Positions 1-7,058 are shown, counted from the first letter of the stretch. The stretch: 7,282 nt of DNA from Chitinophagales bacterium (GCA_015654495.1 JAATGW010000800.1:1-7282), one strand, 5' to 3'. Program-made: numbers and translations. The notes: a model not told the origin generated them from the letters alone.

Positions 1-163
1 ACTACCTGTTTATCTTTTTTCTTTGTACTCACTGATACCTGTGGTTTGTATTCTGAGACGTCTGGTATAATTGGGACGTCATGCATTGTGGGGACGTCAT
101 GCATGACGTCCCTACGATTTTCTGTTTCCGTTTTCTGTTTCTCCTGGCTTTCCTCTTTCTCTT
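1..163. repeat. Near-identical long direct repeat, copy 1
   Basis: This block matches 2634-2796 at 162 of 163 positions by direct reading; the only difference is T89 versus C2722, giving Thr instead of Ala in the protein. It begins at the window edge, so the true length is unknown. The next 100 bp (164-263 versus 2797-2896) has about 23 mismatches, so the identity ends abruptly. It lies inside the ATPase-domain coding region of the partial kinase, in the same alignment position and reading frame as copy 2. Recent gene conversion between paralogues is the simplest reading; insertion of the same element into both genes is the alternative. Confidence 0.95.
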
Positions 164-2042
164 TCTCTTTCTCTTCCTCTTTCTCTTTCACAGCGTAAAA
201 CGCATTATTAAAAATATTCAGCATCACACGGCCGATCTCCTGCGGAATGATATTGATTTTACCTATGGTAGAATCCAGATCTGTTTTTAATTCCGCATTA
301 AAAGATTTATTCTTTGCCTGGAATCCATGATAGGATAAGCGCAGGTATTCATCGCAGAGGTCGTTTATATCCGATGGTTCCTTTTTACCGGTACTGCTCC
401 GCGAATGCTGCATCATTCCTTTTACAATTGCGTCTGCGCGTTTTCCATGTTGATTGATCTTTGCTTCATTCTCTTTGATACTTTCAGTTATTTTTATCGC
501 TTCGTCTATATTTCCAATCCGCAATTCTTCCTTTAACTCATCCGCCATTTCCTGATTAATGTCAGAGAAATTATTGATGAAATTGAGCGGGTTCTGAATT
601 TCATGAGCAATTCCGGCAGTTAGTTCACCGAGCGAAGCCATTTTTTCCGATTGTATAAGCTTTGTCTGTGTCGACTTCAGATTTTCCAAAGACAACCTTA
701 GTTCCTGAGTCCTCTCACTAACCTCAACCTTAAGTTGCTCTTTCTGTTTGGAAAGTATCTCCTGTTTCTCTTGCTGTTGTAAAAGATTCTGCCTGGAAAG
801 CTCTTCAACCTCTGCCACTCTTGTTTTCAGTGACTTTGCCAGGTTTATAAAATCAAGTGCCAGGAAAATAAACAGCCCTATCACCGGGGTCGCCAGGGAC
901 AACAAAAATGCATTTGTTGTTTGGAACATATTGTTGTTGGAAATCGATTTTGCGGTTAAAATTGTAAAAATGCATGTCAGCAACATCGATATTAACAGTA
1001 TCCAGGCACCCCGGATTTTTTTTCTGACAGCTTTATAATATGCAGGAATAATTTCAAAAAAAGTCAACGGGAAAAATAACATCAGCATGAATCCATATGC
1101 CGGAATTGTGGGCATTACTACAATGGAAATCGCTGCATATGCAAACATAACCCGGTAGAATTTTGTTCGCTTTATTTTCAATATCGAATAAACTCCATTA
1201 AGCATACAAAAAGAGGCAATTACAAAAAAAAGGTATACTGAATAGAGTATTATCGAATACCCGTTCACTGTGGGGTACCTTTCAAAAATTGCTCCAAAAA
1301 AATATCCATGAATAAATAATCCGATGAATTGAAATAAAAAGTAGAGGCCGAAATACAGATATTCTTTTCTAGAAGGAAAATAAACAAAGAAAAAAAGAGT
1401 AAGCGTTGCTGCAATGACCTGGATAATCAGTACAGTTCCGAAATTCAAAGCATATGATGATGCCAGTTTTCGATAGTATTTAAGATTGTCATCCTCGTTT
1501 TTTAAAATAATCGACAGACAGGAAGGGAAGGCGCCGGCGTTCCAGAAGATATTATTCTGATGAAAGGAATACCGGATCGACAGTTCCTGATAACGTTCGC
1601 CATTCAATTGCAAATTGAAAACCTGAATAAAGGCAGCTTGTGTTTTTTCACTTTTATAATCACTACTTGTTTTTCCAAATGATTTAACAAGGTTTTTATT
1701 CAGATAAATTTCAGCAGCGCCAAATATTGAAGCAGTCACACCAATTATCCTGTTCCTTAAAGCAGAATCTACATCCAGATTTAAATGAAACCAGCCTACG
1801 CCGGCATTTTCGATTGCAGGTAATTTGTCTATGGTGACGGCTGGATTTATATCAATTCCCGGAATGCTTTTAAAATCTATTACTCTTCCCCTGAATTGTT
1901 GCTCCGGGTAAAATTTCCAGCCTTTATCCAGAAGAACGCCTTTTTCAGGTAATTCATTCAGTCTGAATATATCAGTTTCAGACTTTTGCCCATACGTTAA
2001 AATCTGAATAACAAAAAAACTCAAAAGCAAGATAACTCGCAT
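1..2042 (-). CDS. 7TM sensor histidine kinase, 3' end beyond window
   Basis: Membrane sensor kinase expected to autophosphorylate on His and pass the phosphate to an unseen response regulator. I translated it by hand from the ATG at 2042: 680 codons stay open to the left edge, so the C-terminus is missing. Residues 1-19 form a signal peptide (MRVILLLSFFVIQILTYGQ). Residues ~20-190 are a periplasmic domain with a GVGWFHLNL segment typical of the beta-sandwich sensor of 7TMR-DISM proteins. Hydrophobic residues ~200-398 fit seven membrane segments, and ~400-470 is a coiled coil. The H-box HEIQNPLNF has His480, and the HExxN pattern suggests phosphatase activity as well (inference from the family). 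The N-box (NIFNNAFYAV) ends at Asn613. Residues ~619-665 are a K/E-rich and MHDVP-repeat insertion nearly identical to that of the next kinase upstream. The G1, F and G2 boxes must lie outside the window. No Shine-Dalgarno is visible, which is normal for Bacteroidota. Kinase identity is certain; ligand and partner are unknown. Confidence 0.93.
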   Translation of the reverse strand, partial: MRVILLLSFFVIQILTYGQKSETDIFRLNELPEKGVLLDKGWKFYPEQQFRGRVIDFKSIPGIDINPAVTIDKLPAIENAGVGWFHLNLDVDSALRNRIIGVTASIFGAAEIYLNKNLVKSFGKTSSDYKSEKTQAAFIQVFNLQLNGERYQELSIRYSFHQNNIFWNAGAFPSCLSIILKNEDDNLKYYRKLASSYALNFGTVLIIQVIAATLTLFFFVYFPSRKEYLYFGLYFLFQFIGLFIHGYFFGAIFERYPTVNGYSIILYSVYLFFVIASFCMLNGVYSILKIKRTKFYRVMFAYAAISIVVMPTIPAYGFMLMLFFPLTFFEIIPAYYKAVRKKIRGAWILLISMLLTCIFTILTAKSISNNNMFQTTNAFLLSLATPVIGLFIFLALDFINLAKSLKTRVAEVEELSRQNLLQQQEKQEILSKQKEQLKVEVSERTQELRLSLENLKSTQTKLIQSEKMASLGELTAGIAHEIQNPLNFINNFSDINQEMADELKEELRIGNIDEAIKITESIKENEAKINQHGKRADAIVKGMMQHSRSSTGKKEPSDINDLCDEYLRLSYHGFQAKNKSFNAELKTDLDSTIGKINIIPQEIGRVMLNIFNNAFYAVKEKEEEKEKEKEESQEKQKTETENRRDVMHDVPTMHDVPIIPDVSEYKPQVSVSTKKKDKQV
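91..112. repeat. Perfect 22-bp palindrome inside coding sequence, copy 1
   Basis: Half-site GGGACGTCATG is followed directly by its exact reverse complement CATGACGTCCC, giving a perfect 22-bp palindrome with no spacer. A 14-base partial copy (GGGACGTCATGCAT) precedes it at 73-86. On the minus strand the two are read in frame as RDVMHDVP and MHDVP. The form resembles REP/MITE palindromes common between genes in Bacteroidota; the family assignment is inference. Confidence 0.85.
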
Positions 2043-2146
2043 AGGCTGGTATTAAAAAAGACTGCATAATTATACACCCCTGAGAAATTATCTGTGATAA
2101 TTACTCTGCGACCTTACAAACTGCAATTTCCCATCTCTCGCCGTTA
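2043..2146. other. Leader region of the partial 7TM kinase
   Basis: About 100 bp separate the stop of the kinase relic from the ATG at 2042. No ORF, RNA gene or Shine-Dalgarno is visible. The minus strand has A/T-rich tracts such as TGTATAATTATG about 25 bp before the ATG, but I find no convincing Bacteroidota -33 TTTG / -7 TAnnTTTG pair at correct spacing, so no promoter is called. Confidence 0.4.
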
Positions 2147-2299
2147 CTAATTTACAGGTAATATTATGATAAAGCTCGTCCACTCCCCGTCTTTCGAACT
2201 AACAGATATTTCACCGCTATGCGCTTTTCTAATATCATATGCCAATGAAAGTCCGAGTCCGGTTCCTTGCCCTGTTGGTTTTGTTGTAAAAAAAGTTTT
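2147..2299 (-). pseudogene. Histidine kinase C-terminal relic (ATPase tail)
   Basis: The minus strand encodes the end of a HATPase_c domain. It has the F-box remnant FFTTKPTG, the G2 box GQGTGLGLSLAYDI, then RKAHSGEISVSSKDG and a terminal FIIILPVN before TAG at 2147-2149. It aligns with the last ~50 residues of both intact kinases here. No H-box, N-box or G1 box precedes it, and the open frame runs only to a TGA at 2366 without an ATG. Key positions have decayed: the usual HGGE is HSGE, and the glycine of the EGxGTEF motif is Trp (DGEWTSF). It is the remains of another member of the tandem array, truncated at its 5' side next to a short repeat. It is not expected to make a functional protein. 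Confidence 0.85.
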
Positions 2300-2301
2300 G
2301 C

Positions 2302-2334
2302 TGAATAGCAAGGCCGAGGTGCGAGTAACAAGCC
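2302..2334. repeat. Short dispersed repeat at relic breakpoint, copy 1
   Basis: A block of about 33 bp (beginning TGAATAGCAAGGCCGAGG) matches 6801-6835 with small indels and substitutions. It sits exactly where similarity of the neighbouring kinase relic to full-length kinases stops. The second copy occupies the equivalent place beside the other relic, though at a different point of the kinase sequence. I cannot name the element. Confidence 0.6.
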
Positions 2335-2419
2335 AATACAGGTAATTTTTTTCAGTCCGGGAGGATCAGTGAGCCGCCGTACATGGGGTTTAACTCTGGA
2401 AATGAAATGAATTTCCGGT
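2335..2419. other. Spacer downstream of the intact 7TM kinase
   Basis: This 85-bp stretch lies between the breakpoint repeat and the stop of the upstream 7TM kinase. It has a small inverted repeat GGAAAT...ATTTCC (2398-2403 and 2411-2416, minus-strand loop of 7) starting 4 nt after the stop codon, but with no following U-tract, so I do not call a terminator. No coding frame has recognisable similarity. Confidence 0.4.
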
Positions 2420-4690
2420 TCATGTATTTGCGTTTATTGTAATTATGAATTCTGAGCCTTGTCCTTCGATGCTGCTCACTTTAACCTCTCCACCATGTGC
2501 TTTTATAATATCATAAGATAGTGATAATCCCAGACCAGTTCCCAGGCCTGTAGGTTTGGTCGTAAAAAACGGTTGAAAGATTTTATCGATAATTTTCTCA
2601 GGAATGCCATTGCCGTTGTCCGTTATTGTAATTACTACCTGTTTATCTTTTTTCTTTGTACTCACTGATACCTGTGGTTTGTATTCTGAGACGTCTGGTA
2701 TAATTGGGACGTCATGCATTGCGGGGACGTCATGCATGACGTCCCTACGATTTTCTGTTTCCGTTTTCTGTTTCTCCTGGCTTTCCTCTTTCTCTTGCTC
2801 TTTCTGTTTCTGCTTCTCTCTCACAGCGTAAAACGCATTGTTGTATATATTCAATAGCACTCTTCCAATATCCTGAGAAATAATATTGATCTTTCCGACG
2901 GATGGATCCAGATCAATTTTAAGTTCCGTATTAAAATTCTTATCCTTTGCACGCAATCCATGGTAGGAGAGCCGTAGGTATTCATCGCATAATGCATTCA
3001 GATCTGCAGGTTCTTTTACTCCGGCGCTATTTCTTGAATGCTGCAGCATCCCTTTTACAATTGCATCAGCACGTTTACCATGATGATTGATTTTCCCTTC
3101 ATTGTCGCGCAAACTTTCGGCGATTTGTTTGGCTTCTTTTGTATTTCCCCGATCAATTTCTTCGTTGAGATCATCGATCAGTTCACGGTTGACATCAGAG
3201 AAGTTATTTACAAAATTCAATGGGTTCTGGATCTCATGCGCAATGCCTGCTGTGAGTTCACCCAGCGACGCCATTTTTTCGGCCTGGATTAAATGGGCCT
3301 GCGTTTCCTTAAGATTTTCAAGCGATTGCTTCAGTTCAGCAGTCCGCTCCTTTACTTGTTTTTCCAGTTCCAGTTTCTGCGCCCCGATCATTTCATTCTT
3401 CTCCATTTCTCTTTCTTTTGCCAGCCTTTCTTTCTCCACTGTTTCAGAAAGCACCTGCTGCTGCAGCATTTGAAACCGTCGGAACAAGGACCATGAGAAT
3501 ATCACCACCAGCCATACCTGAAGAACATATTCGACATACATCCGGTTTTCACTAAACCATATATACAGGTCAGGCAACCTGCTTCTGTCCGGTATGAGTT
3601 TGCCTATCAGCATTACTACAATTTCTACCAGGCTTCCGAGAATAATCAATGGCAGGACTGCGATAGTGACTAACCGTGAGGATTTTTGCCGGATGAACAT
3701 TAATGTTGTAATCAATGCAGTCGCATACACAATTAATGGCGGCCAGTTATAAAAATTCATTTGCAGGCGGAAAATCAAAATCAGCGGAAGGATAACAAAT
3801 GCGATACTATTGATAAAAATCATCCAACGGTTCCACCGGGGATAATGAAGCGGTACATTAAAAAAAAGGCGGATTGAATTTAAAGCGAAGAAAAGCAGAA
3901 AGGCAAATACAATGGGTAAAAAATAATTAAAGAGAACAGGATGCTCCCGGAATAACAGCAGGAAGAGATTCTCGTTGAAATACATGGTTGCGGCGCAAAG
4001 CAGGCAGAGTGCAAAATGCAGGTAAACCTTTTCTTTACTGACCCAGTAAAAAAAGAAATTAATAAGCATTGCAATCAGTAGAATCCCAAATAAAACACCG
4101 CTGAGAACGCGGTAACGCTCAAACTGGTAGTTTTCAATATAGTTTGTCTTTATAAAAGCATTTGTCAAAAAAATCCCGGTGGAAATTGAAGTGAGGGGGT
4201 TGAATCTGATATCATAAAATATTCTTTTATAAACAATCAACTCCTGTCCTGAGCTAAGTTCATAAGGAATAGCAAGTGTTCTCTTCAATCCATCCCGCTG
4301 GCTCCATGGAACCAACGAACCCGTATGATTGTGAACCCAGGTTTTGCCATCTGTTGAAGTATACAGATCATGAACATTTGCGCCACTTTGAAAAAGAATA
4401 TTTACAGTATGCGGAAGCGTATTGATCAGTCTGTACCTGATCCAGAGTGTTTCAGAAAATTTTTCAGATCCTTTATATTGATGGAACCGTCTGCTTACGG
4501 GCGGTGCTGTTACTTCTCCGATTGACCATTTTCCCGAACTGTCGATCAATAGTTCCCAGCTATCGCCAGGTATCGGTAAAAAAACTGTATCATCCCTTAC
4601 AATGCGGAATATGGGAATGGAATCAACCTGACAGGTGCCAGGCAAAAATTTCAGAACCAGGAAAAAAAGAAACCCGATTATCTTCCGCAT
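2420..4690 (-). CDS. 7TM sensor histidine kinase (7TMR-DISM type), complete
   Basis: Complete 756-residue membrane histidine kinase. Residues 1-21 are a signal peptide (MRKIIGFLFF... ending GTCQ). Residues ~22-190 form a periplasmic sensor rich in beta strands, with LWIRYRLIN resembling the DISM extracellular domain. Residues ~194-403 hold about seven hydrophobic segments, and ~404-470 is a charged coiled coil. Then come the H-box HEIQNPLNF with His485, the N-box Asn614/Asn618, G1 DNGNG from Asp691, F-box FQPFFTTK (705-712) and G2 GTGLGLSLS (717-725). All catalytic motifs are intact, so it should be active; HExxN suggests phosphatase activity too. Between the N and G1 boxes, residues ~625-670 are an insertion (K/E/Q-rich, then MHDVP repeats) that makes this interval 36 residues longer than in the TPR kinase upstream. 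The start lies 29 bp after the upstream stop, so co-transcription is likely. Signal and cognate regulator are unknown. Confidence 0.95.
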   Translation of the reverse strand: MRKIIGFLFFLVLKFLPGTCQVDSIPIFRIVRDDTVFLPIPGDSWELLIDSSGKWSIGEVTAPPVSRRFHQYKGSEKFSETLWIRYRLINTLPHTVNILFQSGANVHDLYTSTDGKTWVHNHTGSLVPWSQRDGLKRTLAIPYELSSGQELIVYKRIFYDIRFNPLTSISTGIFLTNAFIKTNYIENYQFERYRVLSGVLFGILLIAMLINFFFYWVSKEKVYLHFALCLLCAATMYFNENLFLLLFREHPVLFNYFLPIVFAFLLFFALNSIRLFFNVPLHYPRWNRWMIFINSIAFVILPLILIFRLQMNFYNWPPLIVYATALITTLMFIRQKSSRLVTIAVLPLIILGSLVEIVVMLIGKLIPDRSRLPDLYIWFSENRMYVEYVLQVWLVVIFSWSLFRRFQMLQQQVLSETVEKERLAKEREMEKNEMIGAQKLELEKQVKERTAELKQSLENLKETQAHLIQAEKMASLGELTAGIAHEIQNPLNFVNNFSDVNRELIDDLNEEIDRGNTKEAKQIAESLRDNEGKINHHGKRADAIVKGMLQHSRNSAGVKEPADLNALCDEYLRLSYHGLRAKDKNFNTELKIDLDPSVGKINIISQDIGRVLLNIYNNAFYAVREKQKQKEQEKEESQEKQKTETENRRDVMHDVPAMHDVPIIPDVSEYKPQVSVSTKKKDKQVVITITDNGNGIPEKIIDKIFQPFFTTKPTGLGTGLGLSLSYDIIKAHGGEVKVSSIEGQGSEFIITINANT
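2634..2796. repeat. Near-identical long direct repeat, copy 2
   Basis: Partner of the block at 1-163, in the same orientation, with one mismatch and an offset of 2633 bp. It encodes the end of the K/E-rich stretch, the MHDVP repeats and the beta strand (VSVSTKKKDKQV) leading to the G1 box. The right-hand boundary falls in the purine-rich low-complexity coding tract. Recombination between the two copies would keep the frame and fuse this kinase's sensor half to the tail of the downstream kinase. Confidence 0.95.
2724..2745. repeat. Perfect 22-bp palindrome inside coding sequence, copy 2
   Basis: Same inverted halves as copy 1 (GGGACGTCATG and its reverse complement), preceded by the 14-base partial copy at 2706-2719. 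It is translated in frame within the ATPase-domain loop (residues ~650-664, RDVMHDVP-A-MHDVP). In mRNA it could form a stem of about 9 bp. The third kinase of the array lacks it. Confidence 0.85.
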
Positions 4691-4719
4691 ATTTTACTAA
4701 GATATTGCATCAATTTTTT

Positions 4720-6675
4720 TCATACTGATTTTAGTATAATCGTGAATTCAGTTCCTATGCCTTCCTTACTACGTACGGATATTTCGCCGCCATGGGACTT
4801 TATGATATCGTAGCTCAGACTTAAACCTAAGCCAGTTCCCTGACCCGTGGGCTTGGTTGTAAAAAATGGTTGAAATATTTTATCTGCTATTTTTTCCGGA
4901 ATTCCGGTTCCATTGTCTTCGACCGTTATAACAACATGCCCTTTATTCCCTTTTGTACCCACTTTTACTTTGGGGAAATAATCTTTACCGGAAATCCTTT
5001 TTCTTTCGTTAACCGAATAAAAAGCATTGTTGAAAAGGTTGAGCAATACCCTGCTGATATCCTGTGAAATGATATTTATTTTTCCGACCTCAGGATCGAA
5101 ATCTGTTTCCAGCAATGCATTAAACAATATGTCCTTTGACCGCAATCCATGATAGGAAAGGCGAAGGTATTCATCGCACAATGCATTGATATCCGTTGGT
5201 GTTTTTTCGCCGGTGGGAGTCCGGCTATGCTGCAGCATACCTTTTACAATTGAGTCTGCTCGTTTGCCATGGAAATTTATTTTTCCTTCGTTTTCTTTAA
5301 GATCAGCCGCGATCGCTATTGCTTCTTTTTGATTGCCTGATTTCAGAACCAGATCGAGTTCGTCTATGAGTTCTGTGTTTATTTCAGAAAAATTATTTAC
5401 AAAATTGAGAGGATTCTGAATTTCATGTGCTATGCCGGCAGTAAGTTCACCAAGCGAAGCCATTTTTTCTTTCTGAATAAGCTGCGCCTGCGCGGATTTC
5501 AAAGCATCATAAGCATGCTCTACTTTATTTTTTGCTTTCTGCTGCTGCCGGTTATTGATAAAAAGAAAAATGGCAATCACCAAAAACAAACTCAATATGA
5601 AATACAGGATGTTTCTGGTGCGCAGAGCATTGAACTCCTTCATGGCCTGCTCTGCCTGAACGATTGCGTCCTTTTTTGCCTGCTCGTATTGCAGTTGCGC
5701 ACGTTCAGTATGGAGTGCCGTTTGAGAATTGTCCAATTCTCTGCGCACCGAATCGGCTGAAAGATGGTATTCCAATGCTTTTTTGAAGTTGCCGTTATTA
5801 TAATAATAGTCGGCCAGCGTCCCATATGCATTGCCGAGTTCCTTCTTAAGTGAGTATTTCCTGGCCGTGGCGAGTGATGCTTCTGCAAAAAATAAGGCAC
5901 TATCCATCTTACCCCATTCAAGATAACTTGAACTTATCAGCGTCTGTATCCAGGCGATGGCAGCACCGTTACCGTTCTTTTCCCAGATCGCTAAAATTTC
6001 TCTGAACCCTTTTGCAGCTTCGCGGTAATTTCCCTGATGATAGTAATCATCAACGATTTGCTCTTTAAGACGGGCAATGTTAATTTCGTCCTTCAATCCT
6101 GCTGCCAGGTTTAATCCATGAGAAATCATCTTATCCCGTTTTGTTTTGTCTTCTGATTCATCATAAACTCTTGCCAGTTTTACGACCGCATCGAGTGTCA
6201 TCGTGTCATTTCCCAGAGCCTCGGCAATGCTGAGATATTTTTCAGCGTGATATACATTTTTCGGATTATTGAGCAGCCGGTAATTTTCACTAAGCATGGT
6301 GTGTGCACGGGAAAGCAACATGCTGTCATTAATTTCTTCAGCAATTTTTAATCCCAGCAGCGCAAATATTACAGCACTATCATACCTGTTTTCTACAAGC
6401 ATCAAACCCGATAAATTATTTAAGGTCATGCCTTCACCTCGAAGCCATTTTAGCTCCCGGGCAAGTCTGAGGGCTTCCCGACCGTACACTAGTCCACTAT
6501 CGCGATCCTGTTTTGAGATCAGAAGACTGAAATTTATCAAATGCAATGCAAGAGTACTGTCTTCAGTAGCATGGCTGTTGAGTTCCTGCCTGATGCTGTC
6601 AAGGTCAGAATGCTGTGCAGTCGAATACAGGTAAGTTGTGAAAATCAGGAAAAATGAAATAAGTATCTTCCGCAT
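4720..6675 (-). CDS. TPR-containing sensor histidine kinase
   Basis: Complete 651-residue kinase. Residues 1-21 are a signal peptide (ending YSTAQ). Residues ~25-315 are an alpha-helical TPR array; clear repeats include SSYLEWGKMDSALFFAEASL and ADYYYNNGNFKKALEYHLSA. A coiled coil (~315-352) leads to a single membrane segment (~356-374), so the TPRs are likely periplasmic. The cytoplasmic transmitter has H-box HEIQNPLNF with His417, N-box Asn549/Asn550, G1 DNGTG from Asp587, F-box FQPFFTTK and G2 GTGLGLSLS. Every catalytic motif is present, and the compact N-to-G1 interval lacks the insertion seen in the two 7TM kinases. TPR sensors usually bind peptides or partner proteins; the ligand here is unknown. 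It is the first intact gene of the array, 29 bp before the 7TM kinase, and both start with ATGCGGAAGATA, which suggests duplicated 5' ends or shared leader evolution. No response regulator adjoins it. Confidence 0.95.
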   Translation of the reverse strand: MRKILISFFLIFTTYLYSTAQHSDLDSIRQELNSHATEDSTLALHLINFSLLISKQDRDSGLVYGREALRLARELKWLRGEGMTLNNLSGLMLVENRYDSAVIFALLGLKIAEEINDSMLLSRAHTMLSENYRLLNNPKNVYHAEKYLSIAEALGNDTMTLDAVVKLARVYDESEDKTKRDKMISHGLNLAAGLKDEINIARLKEQIVDDYYHQGNYREAAKGFREILAIWEKNGNGAAIAWIQTLISSSYLEWGKMDSALFFAEASLATARKYSLKKELGNAYGTLADYYYNNGNFKKALEYHLSADSVRRELDNSQTALHTERAQLQYEQAKKDAIVQAEQAMKEFNALRTRNILYFILSLFLVIAIFLFINNRQQQKAKNKVEHAYDALKSAQAQLIQKEKMASLGELTAGIAHEIQNPLNFVNNFSEINTELIDELDLVLKSGNQKEAIAIAADLKENEGKINFHGKRADSIVKGMLQHSRTPTGEKTPTDINALCDEYLRLSYHGLRSKDILFNALLETDFDPEVGKINIISQDISRVLLNLFNNAFYSVNERKRISGKDYFPKVKVGTKGNKGHVVITVEDNGTGIPEKIADKIFQPFFTTKPTGQGTGLGLSLSYDIIKSHGGEISVRSKEGIGTEFTIILKSV

Positions 6676-6713
6676 CAGGTTATTTTAGGTCTCCCAAAAA
6701 AATCCGTTTGTTA

Positions 6714-6800
6714 CTAATTTAAAACAATAATGAATTCAGGTCCCTCACCTTCTTTGCCCGGTACTTACAATTCACTATTGTGTGTTTTTATAATGTCATC
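6714..6800 (-). pseudogene. Second histidine kinase C-terminal relic, with internal stop
   Basis: The minus strand reads DDIIKTHNSEL, an in-frame TAA (6765-6767), then VPGKEGEGPEFIIVLN and TAG (6714-6716), followed directly by TAA. This aligns residue for residue with the end of the intact TPR kinase (DIIKSHGGEISVRSKEG... EFTIIL). Degeneration is clear: HGGE has become HNSE, the stop replaces a serine position, and GT has become GP. Only about 28 residues remain, and similarity ends where the short repeat at 6801 begins. The sequence after the stop (AAATTAGTAAC) is the same as in the other relic at 2144-2152, supporting common ancestry. The relic ends about 40 bp before the TPR kinase ATG. 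Confidence 0.8.
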
Positions 6801-6835
6801 TGAAATACGAAAGCCGAAGTGCGAAGTAAACAGCC
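6801..6835. repeat. Short dispersed repeat at relic breakpoint, copy 2
   Basis: Begins TGAAATACGAAAGCCGAAG and matches 2302-2334 with a few substitutions and single-base indels. It borders the truncated edge of the kinase relic, just as the other copy does. Its minus-strand translation gives no recognisable protein. Confidence 0.6.
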
Positions 6836-6845
6836 CCTACTATTT

Positions 6846-6940
6846 AACTTCCTTTTTTTGCCGGTAAGGCGGTGAGCCGGAAAGCAGGCGGGATAAAAAA
6901 CATCGTAATCCCGTCATCCCGCCTTCCCGGCAGAAAAACT
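6846..6940. repeat. ~95-bp MITE/REP-like element with inverted ends, copy 1
   Basis: Direct copy of the element at 7175-7282: shared AACTTCC start, TTTGCCGG, GGCGGGATAAAAAA, CATCCCGTCAT, and the end CCTTCCCGGCAGAAAAACT. Terminal inverted repeats lie at 6855-6872 and 6919-6936 and pair at 16 of 18 positions. An inner hairpin AGGCGGGAT / ATCCCGCCT is also possible. It has no coding capacity. The layout fits a non-autonomous palindromic element, but no transposase is in view and I cannot define a target duplication. Confidence 0.7.
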
Positions 6941-7058
6941 ATATACTAAAACCAATCATGAAAGATTTTTCTAATCTGCTTCCTCCTGGTCACTGGTTTA
7001 GATTTTCAAGTTATTTTTCACTGAACATTTTCGTCGCGCTGTTATAGAGACTGAAAAA
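6941..7058. other. Spacer without recognisable gene
   Basis: It lies between the first inverted-end element and the hexamer array. The only frame of note is a 29-codon plus-strand ORF from ATG at 6958 to TAG at 7047. It has no ribosome-binding signal, similarity or conserved neighbour, so I do not call it a gene. No tRNA or rRNA is visible. Confidence 0.4.

Noticed and set aside
748..1038. 96-codon plus-strand ORF
   Set aside because: Antisense to the continuous, well-supported minus-strand kinase frame.
2043..2146. Bacteroidota promoter (TTTG / TAnnTTTG) before the partial kinase
   Set aside because: A TTTG and TA-rich boxes exist, but the spacing to a TAnnTTTG-like box is about 26 bp rather than the expected ~19-21.
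2398..2416. GGAAAT/ATTTCC hairpin just after the 7TM kinase stop, as a terminator
   Set aside because: Six A/T-rich pairs and no U-tract on the transcribed strand; too weak to call.
2335..2425. Minus-strand sequence with GAACCGG and GTACGGCGGCTCAC resembling group II intron domain wording
   Set aside because: No maturase, no recognisable domain V and no intron boundary; the likeness rests on a few short words.
3087..3473. Serine-rich 128-codon plus-strand ORF
   Set aside because: It lies antisense to the conserved transmitter of the 7TM kinase; its composition is the mirror of that gene's codons.
6958..7047. 29-codon plus-strand ORF beginning MKDFSNLLPPGHWF
   Set aside because: No ribosome-binding signal, no recognised family, surrounded by repeats; consistent with chance.
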